In this document: in pieces, positions 42,607 through 50,457 of the stretch
How the letters are laid out: each line of letters starts with the position of its first letter
Position numbering within the stretch: position 1 is the stretch's first letter
Source of the DNA: JAGNRR01 sp965230665
GTDB taxonomy: Bacteria; Bacteroidota; Bacteroidia; Chitinophagales; Chitinophagaceae
Assembly: GCA_965230665.1 (NCBI GenBank)
Contig: CBDDLM010000004.1
Span: 682,001-746,000, forward strand
Length of the DNA: 64,000 nt
Direction of reading: 5' to 3'
Notes under the pieces: generated by a model
Databases searched by the model: none
Told to the model about the DNA's origin: nothing
Seen by the model: only the letters and a program-made list of their open reading frames with translations
Translations under genes and position numbers: made by a program

Positions 42607-43752
42607 ATGAAATCAGCTGTACAAGAAAAGATTATCGAAGAGGTCTTTCAAAAGATTACATCCGCAAAAAAAACATTTTTGGGCTATCCTGTATCTAAAG
42701 ATTTTGACTACGCCAAATTATATCGATTTCTAGAGCACCCTATTAATAACCTTGGCGATCCGTTTGAAGAAGGCACCTATAAAGTACAAACTAGAGAGCT
42801 CGAGAAAAAAGTAGTTGAATTCTTTGCACATTTATTTCGTGCGAATCCTGAGGACTATTGGGGCTATGTTACGAATGGTGGCTCCGAAAGCAATTTATAC
42901 GGTTTATACCTTGCTCGAGAAATGTACCCCAAAGCGATGGTGTATTACTCTGAGTCAACGCATTACAGCGTAAAGAAAAATATTCACTTACTCAATATTC
43001 CGAGTATTACAATTCGATCTCAAGAAAATGGAGAAATTGATTACGAAGACTTTAAAAATACGCTTAACCTGAACAGGCATAGACCGGCTATTGTACTGGC
43101 AACATTTGGAACCACTATGAAAGAAGCCAAAGATGATGTATCTAAAATCAAATCGATTTTAAAAACATTGGCTATTCAAGAGCATTATATTCATTGTGAT
43201 GCTGCTTTATCGGGTTCCTACGGTCCTTTTATAGAACCTCGTGTTCCTTTCGACCTCACAGATGGCGCAGATAGTATTTCAATAAGTGGCCATAAGTTTA
43301 TTGGTTGTCCAATGCCTTCTGGAGTCGTAGTAACAAAAAGAACACTAAAGGATCGAATCGCAAAAGGTGTTTCCTACATAGGCTCTTTGGATACGACTAT
43401 TACAGGATCTCGGAATGGACACAGCCCACTATTTCTTTGGTACGCTATTACAAGCATGGGCTTTGAGGGGCTAAAAAAACGATACCTGCATAGTTTAGAA
43501 ATAGCGACCTATTGTAAAGAACAACTCCAAAAAATTGGCATCAAAGCATGGAGCAACCCAGGTGCTATTACAGTAGTTTTTCCTAAGGTTCCGGATACGA
43601 TTAAAGAAAAGTGGCAACTTGCCACAGAAGGACAGCTCACTCATATCATATGTATGCCAAATGTAACCAAACAACAGATTGACGAACTTATCATAGATCT
43701 ACAAGAACATAAGGAAACAAAACATTCTGTACCAGATATGTTTGCCGTATAA
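42607..43752 (+). CDS. hdc: PLP-dependent histidine decarboxylase
   Basis: 381 residues, typical length of the bacterial PLP enzyme. Cofactor sites: Thr89-Asn-Gly-Gly-Ser-Glu, ring-stacking His119, Asp198 in HCDAA, and the Schiff-base Lys230 in SISGHKFIGCP. The start region and PINNLGDPFEEG fit the histidine decarboxylase subfamily rather than glutamate or tyrosine decarboxylase. The product would be histamine and CO2. No histidine/histamine antiporter gene is adjacent. Divergent Lrp/AsnC gene likely regulates it. Confidence 0.85.
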   Translation: MKSAVQEKIIEEVFQKITSAKKTFLGYPVSKDFDYAKLYRFLEHPINNLGDPFEEGTYKVQTRELEKKVVEFFAHLFRANPEDYWGYVTNGGSESNLYGLYLAREMYPKAMVYYSESTHYSVKKNIHLLNIPSITIRSQENGEIDYEDFKNTLNLNRHRPAIVLATFGTTMKEAKDDVSKIKSILKTLAIQEHYIHCDAALSGSYGPFIEPRVPFDLTDGADSISISGHKFIGCPMPSGVVVTKRTLKDRIAKGVSYIGSLDTTITGSRNGHSPLFLWYAITSMGFEGLKKRYLHSLEIATYCKEQLQKIGIKAWSNPGAITVVFPKVPDTIKEKWQLATEGQLTHIICMPNVTKQQIDELIIDLQEHKETKHSVPDMFAV

Positions 43753-43821
43753 ATTAACTTAAAAAAATCCTAGGTATTCACTTATGTTGCCGCAAAGAAT
43801 AAATTGTAATTTCGCAACCCC

Positions 43822-44364
43822 ATGAAAATTGATCTTCAGAACCCCTGGCACAAAGTAAGTGCTGGAACAAACGCGCCGGACATTGTAAATGGCATTATAG
43901 AAATTCCCAAAAACACAAGAGCAAAGTATGAGTTAGATAAGGAAAGCGGTATGTTAAAACTCGACCGTGTCCTATTTTCTTCAATGTACTACCCCGCCAA
44001 TTACGGCTTTATTCCTCAAACCTATTGTGACGACAAAGATCCTTTAGATATTATTGTATTATCTCAAATTACAGTTGTTCCAATGTGCCTAGTATCTTCC
44101 AAAGTAATTGGTGTTATGCAAATGCTTGATGGGGGAGAAATGGATGACAAAATCATAGCCGTAGCCGAAAATGATATGAGTGTAAATCATATTAATGATA
44201 TTGCAGAACTACCTAGACATTTTTTTAGAGAGCTTAAAAACTTCTTCGAAGATTATAAAAAACTTGAGAACAAGACTGTGGAAGTTGAAGATTTTCAGAA
44301 CGCTTCAAAAGCGAAAGAAATAGTAAGTCAGAGCATTGCTGATTATCAGGAATACATAAAGTAG
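43822..44364 (+). CDS. ppa: inorganic pyrophosphatase
   Basis: 180 residues, family I soluble type. Signature DDKDPLD at 70-76 with metal-binding Asp residues, EIPKNTRAKYELDKESG (lysine and glutamate of the active site) at 27-43, and YPANYGFIP at 57-65. It hydrolyses pyrophosphate to drive biosynthesis. A promoter-like TTG-N17-TAATTTCG at 43787-43814 would start transcription almost at the ATG, giving a very short leader. Confidence 0.95.
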   Translation: MKIDLQNPWHKVSAGTNAPDIVNGIIEIPKNTRAKYELDKESGMLKLDRVLFSSMYYPANYGFIPQTYCDDKDPLDIIVLSQITVVPMCLVSSKVIGVMQMLDGGEMDDKIIAVAENDMSVNHINDIAELPRHFFRELKNFFEDYKKLENKTVEVEDFQNASKAKEIVSQSIADYQEYIK

Positions 44365-44426
44365 GCTTTATTCAGAATGGTGAAGTGCAAACAAATAAGC
44401 GCTGAAACAACTGAACATATTATGAA

Positions 44427-44450
44427 TTATCCTAATCTAAATTAGGATAA
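44427..44450. repeat. perfect 10-bp inverted repeat downstream of ppa
   Basis: TTATCCTAAT-CTAA-ATTAGGATAA, 62 bases after the ppa stop. No T-run follows, so it is a weak terminator candidate or a binding site. Apart from this the 291-base gap (44365-44655) shows no gene. Confidence 0.7.
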
Positions 44451-44655
44451 ACTTAATTACGAACTCCTTACACTTAATTAGAGCAAAGACCTTCGCATTT
44501 ATAAACGACTAAAAATGAGCAGTTTACATATAATAGGTGGATAACTTATTCTCAAGAATATACCCTTATAAACCTTTTGGCACTGAATTTGCATTCATTT
44601 AAACGTTCTCAACCTGTATACAAAAAGTTGATGTAACCTTATAAACTAAAGCATT

Positions 44656-44922
44656 ATGACTAAATCTTTTAATACCAAAATCGTTTTTCGCCGTTCATTA
44701 TCAAATCAAGAGCAATTTGCCTTTTGGAATGGCGCGTTGAAATCTATTAAGCAAGTAAGTGTTTCAGGTACAACTGAGTTCGAAAATAATATGGATTGGA
44801 GAATAGATTATTCGGATAGCAATGTGGACGAGTTTGAAGCAAAAAGAAGGTTTTCTGATTTTTTGTACAGCCAAAGAAATCTTATTCAGGATTTTAGCTT
44901 TTACGAGTCACAGGCTGCTTAA
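44656..44922 (+). CDS. hypothetical protein, 88 aa
   Basis: 88 residues, mixed charge, soluble (MTKSFNTKIVFRRSLSNQEQF). Trp/Tyr/Phe-rich in the second half. No family recognised and no signal peptide. Probably a real small gene given clear start, good length and absence of competing frames; likely single-gene unit. Confidence 0.5.
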   Translation: MTKSFNTKIVFRRSLSNQEQFAFWNGALKSIKQVSVSGTTEFENNMDWRIDYSDSNVDEFEAKRRFSDFLYSQRNLIQDFSFYESQAA

Positions 44923-45175
44923 TCCCTTATCAAATCGAGCCGAAGTATCCTTAAGTAACTCCGTTCGCTTAATTGAGTAGATTACTTAGGATTAGTCGAT
45001 ACATCCCCTTCGTACACTACATTAAAACGACCTGCGAACCGCGATGAAAGCCGTTTATTTAGAACGGGATGATTCCATATGCTTTGTCGTTGACATGAGT
45101 ATCTACAACCTAGAAAATAGTTGTATTTTTATTTATGCTATGAATAAAGAAAAGAACAACGAACGGAATAATACC

Positions 45176-45595
45176 ATGCCAACACCCAAAGTAACAGGAA
45201 TCGGTGGTGTATTCTTTTTTTCTGAAGATCCAGCTGGAATAAAGGAATGGTATTCAAACAATCTAGGACTTGAAGTTAATGATTGGGGGTCAACTTTTGA
45301 ATTTAGAAACGCTAACAGGCCGAATGAAATAAACTATCTTAGCTGGAGCCCTTTTGAGAAAGACAGCAAATATTTTGCTCCATCAAAGAAAGAGTTTATG
45401 ATTAATTACCGTGTTCAAAACATTGAAGGTCTAATAGAAAAACTAAAATCAAACGGCGTTACGATTGTAGATGAAATTGAAGAATTTGAATATGGTAAAT
45501 TCATTCATATAATGGACCAAGAAGGTAATAAAATTGAACTTTGGGAACCTATAGATCAGGTGTTTACCAATATGGGTGGTAAAACAACAAAATAA
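45176..45595 (+). CDS. VOC / glyoxalase-fold protein
   Basis: Start taken at the ATG at 45176 (MPTPKVTGIGGVFFFSEDPAGIKEWY); upstream in-frame ATGs at 45140 and 45044 are possible. About 139 residues of a vicinal-oxygen-chelate fold: the first half with FFSEDPAGIKEWYSNNLGLEV and the second ending GNKIELWEP. Glu in the last strand (IELWEP) is a usual metal ligand. Members are glyoxalases, dioxygenases or resistance proteins; the exact role is open. Confidence 0.8.
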   Translation: MPTPKVTGIGGVFFFSEDPAGIKEWYSNNLGLEVNDWGSTFEFRNANRPNEINYLSWSPFEKDSKYFAPSKKEFMINYRVQNIEGLIEKLKSNGVTIVDEIEEFEYGKFIHIMDQEGNKIELWEPIDQVFTNMGGKTTK

Positions 45596-45692
45596 CTTTG
45601 CTTTAGGCGTTCTTAAAATTACTCAGAAGAATGAACTATAATGAGCCAAGGAAACATTATAAAATACCCGTCTTAAACCAAATATTTATATC

Positions 45693-45998
45693 ATGACGAA
45701 ATTAAAATTTTTTATTTTGATCATTGTATCACACACCATATTCTCTGGTTGTGAGGCCACCCCTCAGCAACAAGACCAACACGCTAAAAGAAAGCGCCCA
45801 AGCCCTGAACGTCTAATAAAAGATCTCGACAAGAATAAGGATGGTAAGCTTTCTAAATCGGAATTAAAAGGTCCGATAAAAAGAGATTTTGTTAGAATCG
45901 ATAAAAACAAAGATGGTTATATCACCTTAGCCGAGCTCAAAGCTATGCCTAAGCCAAAGCATGGAAAGAAACAAGCACCTCCACCACGGGAAAAATAA
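45693..45998 (+). CDS. EF-hand lipoprotein, 101 aa
   Basis: Lipoprotein signal ending FSGC (Cys20). Two EF-hand loops are plain: DKNKDGKLSKSE at 46-57 and DKNKDGYITLAE at 70-81, each with Asp/Asn/Asp ligands and Glu at position 12. It should bind calcium outside the cytoplasmic membrane. Basic tail (KPKHGKKQ) may interact with polyanions. Lies in a stretch of small secreted-protein genes. Confidence 0.85.
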   Translation: MTKLKFFILIIVSHTIFSGCEATPQQQDQHAKRKRPSPERLIKDLDKNKDGKLSKSELKGPIKRDFVRIDKNKDGYITLAELKAMPKPKHGKKQAPPPREK

Positions 45999-46068
45999 CA
46001 TCAAAAATTCTGACGCAAGTCTGACACTTTAAGACAAACTTCCGCTACCTTTCGTACGTCTTATATAT

Positions 46069-46293
46069 ATGCAACGTTTTATATATACCCTAGGGTGCGT
46101 ACTTATCCTTTCTCTCTTTGCACAATGCAATAAAAAACGAACACCCGATAATTGCTCGGAGTTAGTGAACAAAGATTGTTTTTGTCCTGGTGTCATTGAC
46201 CCAGTATGCGGTTGTAATCAGGTCACTTACAGTAATTCTTGTGTCGCAGAATGCCATGGAATAACTGACTACACACCTGGAAAATGTAATTAG
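46069..46293 (+). CDS. Kazal-type protease-inhibitor-like lipoprotein, 74 aa
   Basis: Lipoprotein signal with Cys20, then a Kazal domain with Cys at 29, 37, 39, 47, 49, 58, 62 and 73 and the core PVCGCNQVTYSNSCVAECHG. Kazal domains block serine proteases by a canonical loop and are mainly known from animals but also occur in Bacteroidota lipoproteins. Target protease unknown. Confidence 0.85.
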   Translation: MQRFIYTLGCVLILSLFAQCNKKRTPDNCSELVNKDCFCPGVIDPVCGCNQVTYSNSCVAECHGITDYTPGKCN

Positions 46294-46332
46294 CCAGTAT
46301 GAATTTACCGCATATTAAAATTGGCCGATTGA

Positions 46333-46959
46333 TTAATGTAACCTCTTTGTCCACCTAAAGAAGAATTGCCCATCCGTTATTTCAACAGAATCTGTACCAT
46401 CTGAGCTTAACAGAAATCCGCTAAAAGCACCCGTTACCTCATAAATATCATAGTTTTTACCTTGTAGGTCTGTATCCGGACCTGTTCCTATTTTTGTTAT
46501 ATTACCAATTGAAATATTATATTGATGATCATCCTTGTCATAATTATAGGTATCTTGCTGATTGGTAATAGGGTTCATGCGTTGGTAATTTAACTCTACA
46601 TAATATTGGGGATCATCAAAATAGAAGGTTCTACCTATGAATCCTAAAAATTCCTGTTCAGTAATACTGTCATTTCTATCAAATATTGTTATACCAATAG
46701 AAGGGTCTAGCAAGATACGTTCACCATTCATTACATGACCACCGACTTGATCATACCCTAGAAATATACTATGTCCTGTTTGTAAAGTATTCGATCTGTG
46801 TTCTGTTGCAGCGCCGTCAACTTTAAATTTAGCCCAATACTTAGCGGTTGGTGCAGAACCACCCCCACTTCCTGAAGGAGGGTTTGTTTCTTTTTTGCTA
46901 CAAGAATTGCACAGAAATATCAAGGCAGCACAAGCTGCAAATAGGGGTAATTTTCTCAT
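46333..46959 (-). CDS. hypothetical lipoprotein, 208 aa
   Basis: Start at the ATG at 46959 (MRKLPLFAACAALIFLCNSC); the longer frame adds six residues. Cys20 is the lipid site, followed by a Gly/Ser/Pro-rich linker. The mature part is a beta-rich domain (AKYWAKFKVDGAATEHRSN, then YYVELNYQRM and VEITDGQFFFRW). Similar lipoproteins with a short Gly-rich linker are common in Bacteroidota. Function unknown. Confidence 0.7.
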   Translation of the reverse strand: MRKLPLFAACAALIFLCNSCSKKETNPPSGSGGGSAPTAKYWAKFKVDGAATEHRSNTLQTGHSIFLGYDQVGGHVMNGERILLDPSIGITIFDRNDSITEQEFLGFIGRTFYFDDPQYYVELNYQRMNPITNQQDTYNYDKDDHQYNISIGNITKIGTGPDTDLQGKNYDIYEVTGAFSGFLLSSDGTDSVEITDGQFFFRWTKRLH

Positions 46960-47040
46960 AATTCGAAGATAAGTCAATAATGCTTAATGTATTTGCTAAC
47001 ACTTCTTACCTATCTTGCGTTCTTATAGCATATTACAGTT

Positions 47041-47565
47041 ATGAATCAGAATATTCTTTTAGGTATACTTGGCCTTCTATTGTTAGGGAGTTGTGATTTT
47101 AACCAGAAATCCCCTAGCGAGATTGAAGGTTATGCCCCAATATACGTTAGCGCCTCAGAACAATTTACCATTCGGTCTACGGCAGCGAGAGACTATGAAA
47201 ATCCAGGTAAGATATACAAGTATGGGAATTATACGTTTCAGATGGACCGTGGTAATGGTATTCATGTGATCAATAGTTCAGACCCTTCTAATCCTAAAAA
47301 AGTAAAGTTTATTCAGGTTTTAGGCTGTACTGATATTTCTATAAAGGATAATATTCTATATACAAATAACTTCAAAGACCTCATTAGCTTGAATATTTCC
47401 GATATAAATAATGTAACCTTAAGTGCGCGAAACAAAAATGCCTTTCCGATAACCTTGGATACAAGCCCACCCGAATCGGGTTATTTTGAATGTATTGACA
47501 ATACCAGAGGTGTTGTTGTTGGTTGGGAGAAAAAAATCTTGAAAAACCCTAAATGTCGTAGATAA
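47041..47565 (+). CDS. LVIVD-repeat lipoprotein, first of a pair
   Basis: 174 residues with a lipoprotein signal (LLLLGSC, Cys about 18). The mature part has LVIVD-like repeats: GNGIHVINSSDPSNPKKVKFI, then ILYTNNFKDLISLNISDINN. These beta-propeller-like repeats occur in surface lipoproteins of Bacteroidota. It ends TAA directly followed in frame by the ATG of the next gene, which has its own lipoprotein signal. Relatives I recall are often one longer protein; this pair may be a split or a duplication. Confidence 0.7.
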   Translation: MNQNILLGILGLLLLGSCDFNQKSPSEIEGYAPIYVSASEQFTIRSTAARDYENPGKIYKYGNYTFQMDRGNGIHVINSSDPSNPKKVKFIQVLGCTDISIKDNILYTNNFKDLISLNISDINNVTLSARNKNAFPITLDTSPPESGYFECIDNTRGVVVGWEKKILKNPKCRR

Positions 47566-48318
47566 ATGAAAAAATTAGTTTTAGCTTGTAGTGTTTTATT
47601 CATTTTAATATTCGGTGCTTGTTCCAAAGATTCAGGTATTAGTCAAAGTACGGCTAATGCTGGTAATAGTGGACAAGGTGGCTCCTTAGCCCGATTTACA
47701 ATTGTCAAGAATCATCTCTACACAATTGATCATCAAGATTTAAGTGTTTTTGACATAACGAATGCCAATAAACCCATTTTTATTAGGAAAGTAAATATTG
47801 GCTTTAATATTGAAGCATTATTCCCCTATCAGGATAAACTATTCATAGCGTCTAATAATGCTATGTATATATATAACATAACAGACCCTACCCGCCCCTT
47901 TCAAGAATCTAGAGTTCAACATTTCACAGGTTGCGATCCAGTTGTAGTCAATGACACCATTGCTTTTTTAACAATACACGGTGGAAATGCCTGCGGTTCA
48001 AGCATTAACCAACTTAACGTGTATGATATTTCTCAAATAAATAGTCCAAATCTCATGACTTCCATACCTATGACTAACCCGCACGGGCTTGGGCTAAAGG
48101 ATAGTATACTATACATTTGTGATCGCGGAAAGGGGTTGCGCGTTTTAAATGTCAAAGAACCATCAAACCCAGTAGAAATAGACATCCTGACAGGCGATAC
48201 CTATCTTGATGTAATACCAACGGGTAACTTACTAATCGGTATGCTCACCAATGGTATAGCGTATTTGGACATCTCGAACCCTGCTTCTCCACAAAAATTA
48301 GCTCATATCAAGAAATAG
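47566..48318 (+). CDS. LVIVD-repeat lipoprotein, second of a pair
   Basis: 250 residues; lipoprotein signal ending IFGAC (Cys19) then a Gly/Ser/Asn linker. At least four LVIVD repeats: HLYTIDHQDLSVFDITNANKP, MYIYNITDPTRP, NQLNVYDISQINSPN and GLRVLNVKEPSNP, likely most of a small propeller. It begins with no gap and in the same frame after the first gene, so both should be translated together. Role likely surface adhesion or scaffold; unproven. Confidence 0.75.
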   Translation: MKKLVLACSVLFILIFGACSKDSGISQSTANAGNSGQGGSLARFTIVKNHLYTIDHQDLSVFDITNANKPIFIRKVNIGFNIEALFPYQDKLFIASNNAMYIYNITDPTRPFQESRVQHFTGCDPVVVNDTIAFLTIHGGNACGSSINQLNVYDISQINSPNLMTSIPMTNPHGLGLKDSILYICDRGKGLRVLNVKEPSNPVEIDILTGDTYLDVIPTGNLLIGMLTNGIAYLDISNPASPQKLAHIKK

Positions 48319-48351
48319 GTCTGTGGAAAGTGGAAAATTGCTTGAAAATTC

Positions 48352-48381
48352 TTGTTTTTTTTGAGTTTTCATCTACCTTTG
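48352..48381 (+). promoter_or_regulatory. promoter of rpsL-rpsG
   Basis: TTG at 48352-48354, 19-base spacer, then TACCTTTG at 48374-48381: a full match to the Bacteroidota -33/-7 consensus. Predicted start about 48388, leader of roughly 22 bases before the rpsL ATG. Confidence 0.75.
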
Positions 48382-48409
48382 CCGTCCTTTAAAAATCTAA
48401 GAATATAGT

Positions 48410-48784
48410 ATGCCAACTATTAATCAACTCGTTCGTAAAGGACGAAAAGTAATAAAAACAACTTCTAAGAGCCGTGCTTTGGACTCTTGTCCACAACGCC
48501 GTGGTGTATGTACTCGTGTTTATACGACTACTCCTAAGAAACCAAACTCTGCACTTCGTAAAGTAGCTAAAGTACGTTTGACGAATAAAATTGAGGTTAT
48601 TGCTTATATCCCTGGAGAAGGCCATAACTTGCAAGAACACTCAATCGTATTGATTAGAGGAGGTCGTGTAAAAGATTTACCTGGTGTACGTTATCATATC
48701 CTTCGTGGTGTTTTAGATACCGCTGGTGTAAAAGATCGTAAACAAAGCCGTTCTAAGTACGGTACTAAAAGAGAAAAAAAATAA
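48410..48784 (+). CDS. rpsL: 30S ribosomal protein S12
   Basis: 124 residues, normal length. Conserved S12 segments: PTINQLVRKGR, SCPQRRGVCTRVYTTTPKKPNSALRKVAKVRL (with the Lys residue at which streptomycin resistance arises in TTPKKPNSA), YIPGEGHNLQEHSIVLIRGGRVKDLPGVRYH and a basic tail. It lies in the decoding centre of the 30S subunit. First gene of a two-gene unit with rpsG. Confidence 0.98.
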   Translation: MPTINQLVRKGRKVIKTTSKSRALDSCPQRRGVCTRVYTTTPKKPNSALRKVAKVRLTNKIEVIAYIPGEGHNLQEHSIVLIRGGRVKDLPGVRYHILRGVLDTAGVKDRKQSRSKYGTKREKK

Positions 48785-48813
48785 TCGCTCACAATAGCTA
48801 ATAATAATTTCTA

Positions 48814-49281
48814 ATGAGAAAACAAGCAGCAAAAAAATTACCCTTAGCTCCCGATCCTAAATTTGGAGATAAAATGGTGACTCGATTCATCAACTGTATG
48901 ATGTGGGATGGCAAAAAAAGTATTGCACAAAAAATCTTTTATGATGCCATGGATAAAATCACAAAGGATACTGAAGAAGAAGGCTACGAAACTTGGAAAA
49001 AGGCAATTGAAAATGTGACTCCAGAAGTTGAAGTACGCAGCCGTCGTATCGGTGGTGCAACATTTCAAATTCCAACAGAAGTACGTCAAGATCGTAAATT
49101 ATCTTTAAGTATGAAATGGATTATCCGTTTTAGCCGAGAGCGTAACGGTAAGTCTATGGCTGAGAAATTAGCGAACGAACTAATAGCAGCTGCAAAAGGT
49201 GAAGGTAATGCGGTTAAGAAAAAAGAAGATACACACCGTATGGCCGATGCGAATAAAGCATTTGCTCACTTCGGACGATAA
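48814..49281 (+). CDS. rpsG: 30S ribosomal protein S7
   Basis: 155 residues. Typical S7: DPKFGDKMVTRFINCMMWDGKKSIAQKIFYDAM, then ENVTPEVEVRSRRIGGATFQIPTEVR and DTHRMADANKAFAHFGR at the end. It initiates assembly of the 30S head and binds mRNA in the exit channel. A strong terminator follows 17 bases after the stop, so the usual downstream fusA is absent here. Confidence 0.98.
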   Translation: MRKQAAKKLPLAPDPKFGDKMVTRFINCMMWDGKKSIAQKIFYDAMDKITKDTEEEGYETWKKAIENVTPEVEVRSRRIGGATFQIPTEVRQDRKLSLSMKWIIRFSRERNGKSMAEKLANELIAAAKGEGNAVKKKEDTHRMADANKAFAHFGR

Positions 49282-49298
49282 GCCTAAAATTTATTCCT

Positions 49299-49329
49299 AA
49301 AAAGCTCTTCATTTTGAAGAGCTTTTTTA
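49299..49329 (+). terminator. terminator after rpsG
   Basis: AAAGCTCTTC / GAAGAGCTTT inverted repeat (49301-49325, loop ATTTT) followed by a T-run. Ends the ribosomal unit. Confidence 0.9.
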
Positions 49330-49369
49330 TTTTACAAGAAGCTTTGTCAACATTACATTTGTAACCTAT

Positions 49370-50164
49370 ATGACTTTCGCTTCATTGACATCAGATTTTG
49401 GTACAGAAAGTCAGTATCCAGGTATTTGTAAACTTATTGCACTTCAATTAATTCCAGATCTTCAAGTAATTGACATTAGTCATAGAGTAAAGCGATTTAG
49501 CATCGTTGATACCGTCTACTTATTTAACTCTGCCTTGCCACACTTCCCTCCAAACTCCGTACACTTTCTATTAAGTAATTTGTATGGTCATAGCAGCGAC
49601 CGATTCTTATATGTCTATGAAAATCAACAACATATTTTCGCTCCTGACAATGGTACAATACCGCTGCTTTTCTCAGAGCAAGCCTTTGCATTACATGAGC
49701 TTAAAACAAAACCCAAGGACTTACTTGTTCCAAGTATTATGACGCTTCTTGCCGAAACAGCACAATCTATATTGCAGGGTCATAAGGACGAAATTGAACC
49801 TATTGATAGTAACCTGATCATTCAAGAAAAAGAACTAAGTAGCATATTTAATCCAGACGAGATTATAGCTCGTGTACTGCATATAGATCGATTTGAAAAC
49901 ATTATCCTCAACCTTAAAAAAGAAGAATTTGAAGAATACCGACGAGGCCGAGATTTTGTAATTCGCTTCCCCAATGGTGATGAAATTCAAAAAATAAGCG
50001 ATCGGTATAACAGCGTAAAGTACTTAGAGAAAGTTGCATTCTTCAATGCTAGTGGCCTTTTAGAGATTGCGGTAAACCATTCCAATGCAGCTGGACTCTT
50101 CGGCTTTAAACCGCACAACGATGTACTCAAATCCTACAAAAATATTACCGTTAAATTCTTATGA
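49370..50164 (+). CDS. S-adenosyl-L-methionine hydrolase (SAM hydroxide adenosyltransferase, DUF62)
   Basis: 264 residues. N-terminal catalytic domain with FASLTSDFGTES (catalytic Asp near 9), VIDISHRVKRFSIVDTVYLF and FAPDNGTIP; a C-terminal barrel-like domain (about 165-260). This is the bacterial family related to fluorinase/chlorinase that splits SAM with water to adenosine and methionine rather than making a halide product. Its cell role is unclear. Its ATGA overlap with the next gene and spacing to aroB show an operon. Confidence 0.87.
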   Translation: MTFASLTSDFGTESQYPGICKLIALQLIPDLQVIDISHRVKRFSIVDTVYLFNSALPHFPPNSVHFLLSNLYGHSSDRFLYVYENQQHIFAPDNGTIPLLFSEQAFALHELKTKPKDLLVPSIMTLLAETAQSILQGHKDEIEPIDSNLIIQEKELSSIFNPDEIIARVLHIDRFENIILNLKKEEFEEYRRGRDFVIRFPNGDEIQKISDRYNSVKYLEKVAFFNASGLLEIAVNHSNAAGLFGFKPHNDVLKSYKNITVKFL

Positions 50165-50457
50165 TACGAATTGTAAAAATGACTTTTAAGGAAGAGCACT
50201 GCCAAGAATTTCTAACCCATTTTGACCGCATTAAATACGATATTTTAGATATGCCAGGGTGCGAAAGTTTAAGATTACATCGTGACCAGGAAGTTCCTAC
50301 GATTTTTTTCACTTATAGCCGTTGGGATTCTGACAATGCTCTTCAGCATTACAGAAACTCCGAATTGTTTCAAAAAACTTGGAAAAAAATTAAAGCTTGG
50401 TTTGCAGAACGTGCTCAAGCTTCGAGTGTAGATACTATATTTGATGCAACGTGCTAG
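50161..50457 (+). CDS. antibiotic-biosynthesis-monooxygenase-fold protein
   Basis: 98 residues. Single ABM-type dimeric alpha-beta barrel: MIRIVKMTFKEEHCQEFLTHF, then LDMPGCESLRLHRDQEVPTIFFTYSRWDS and SELFQKTWKKIKAWFAERA. Such proteins include quinol monooxygenases, heme-degrading IsdG relatives and YgiN. No heme-ligand pattern is obvious. Start overlaps the DUF62 stop (ATGA); aroB overlaps its end. Confidence 0.82.
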   Translation: MIRIVKMTFKEEHCQEFLTHFDRIKYDILDMPGCESLRLHRDQEVPTIFFTYSRWDSDNALQHYRNSELFQKTWKKIKAWFAERAQASSVDTIFDATC

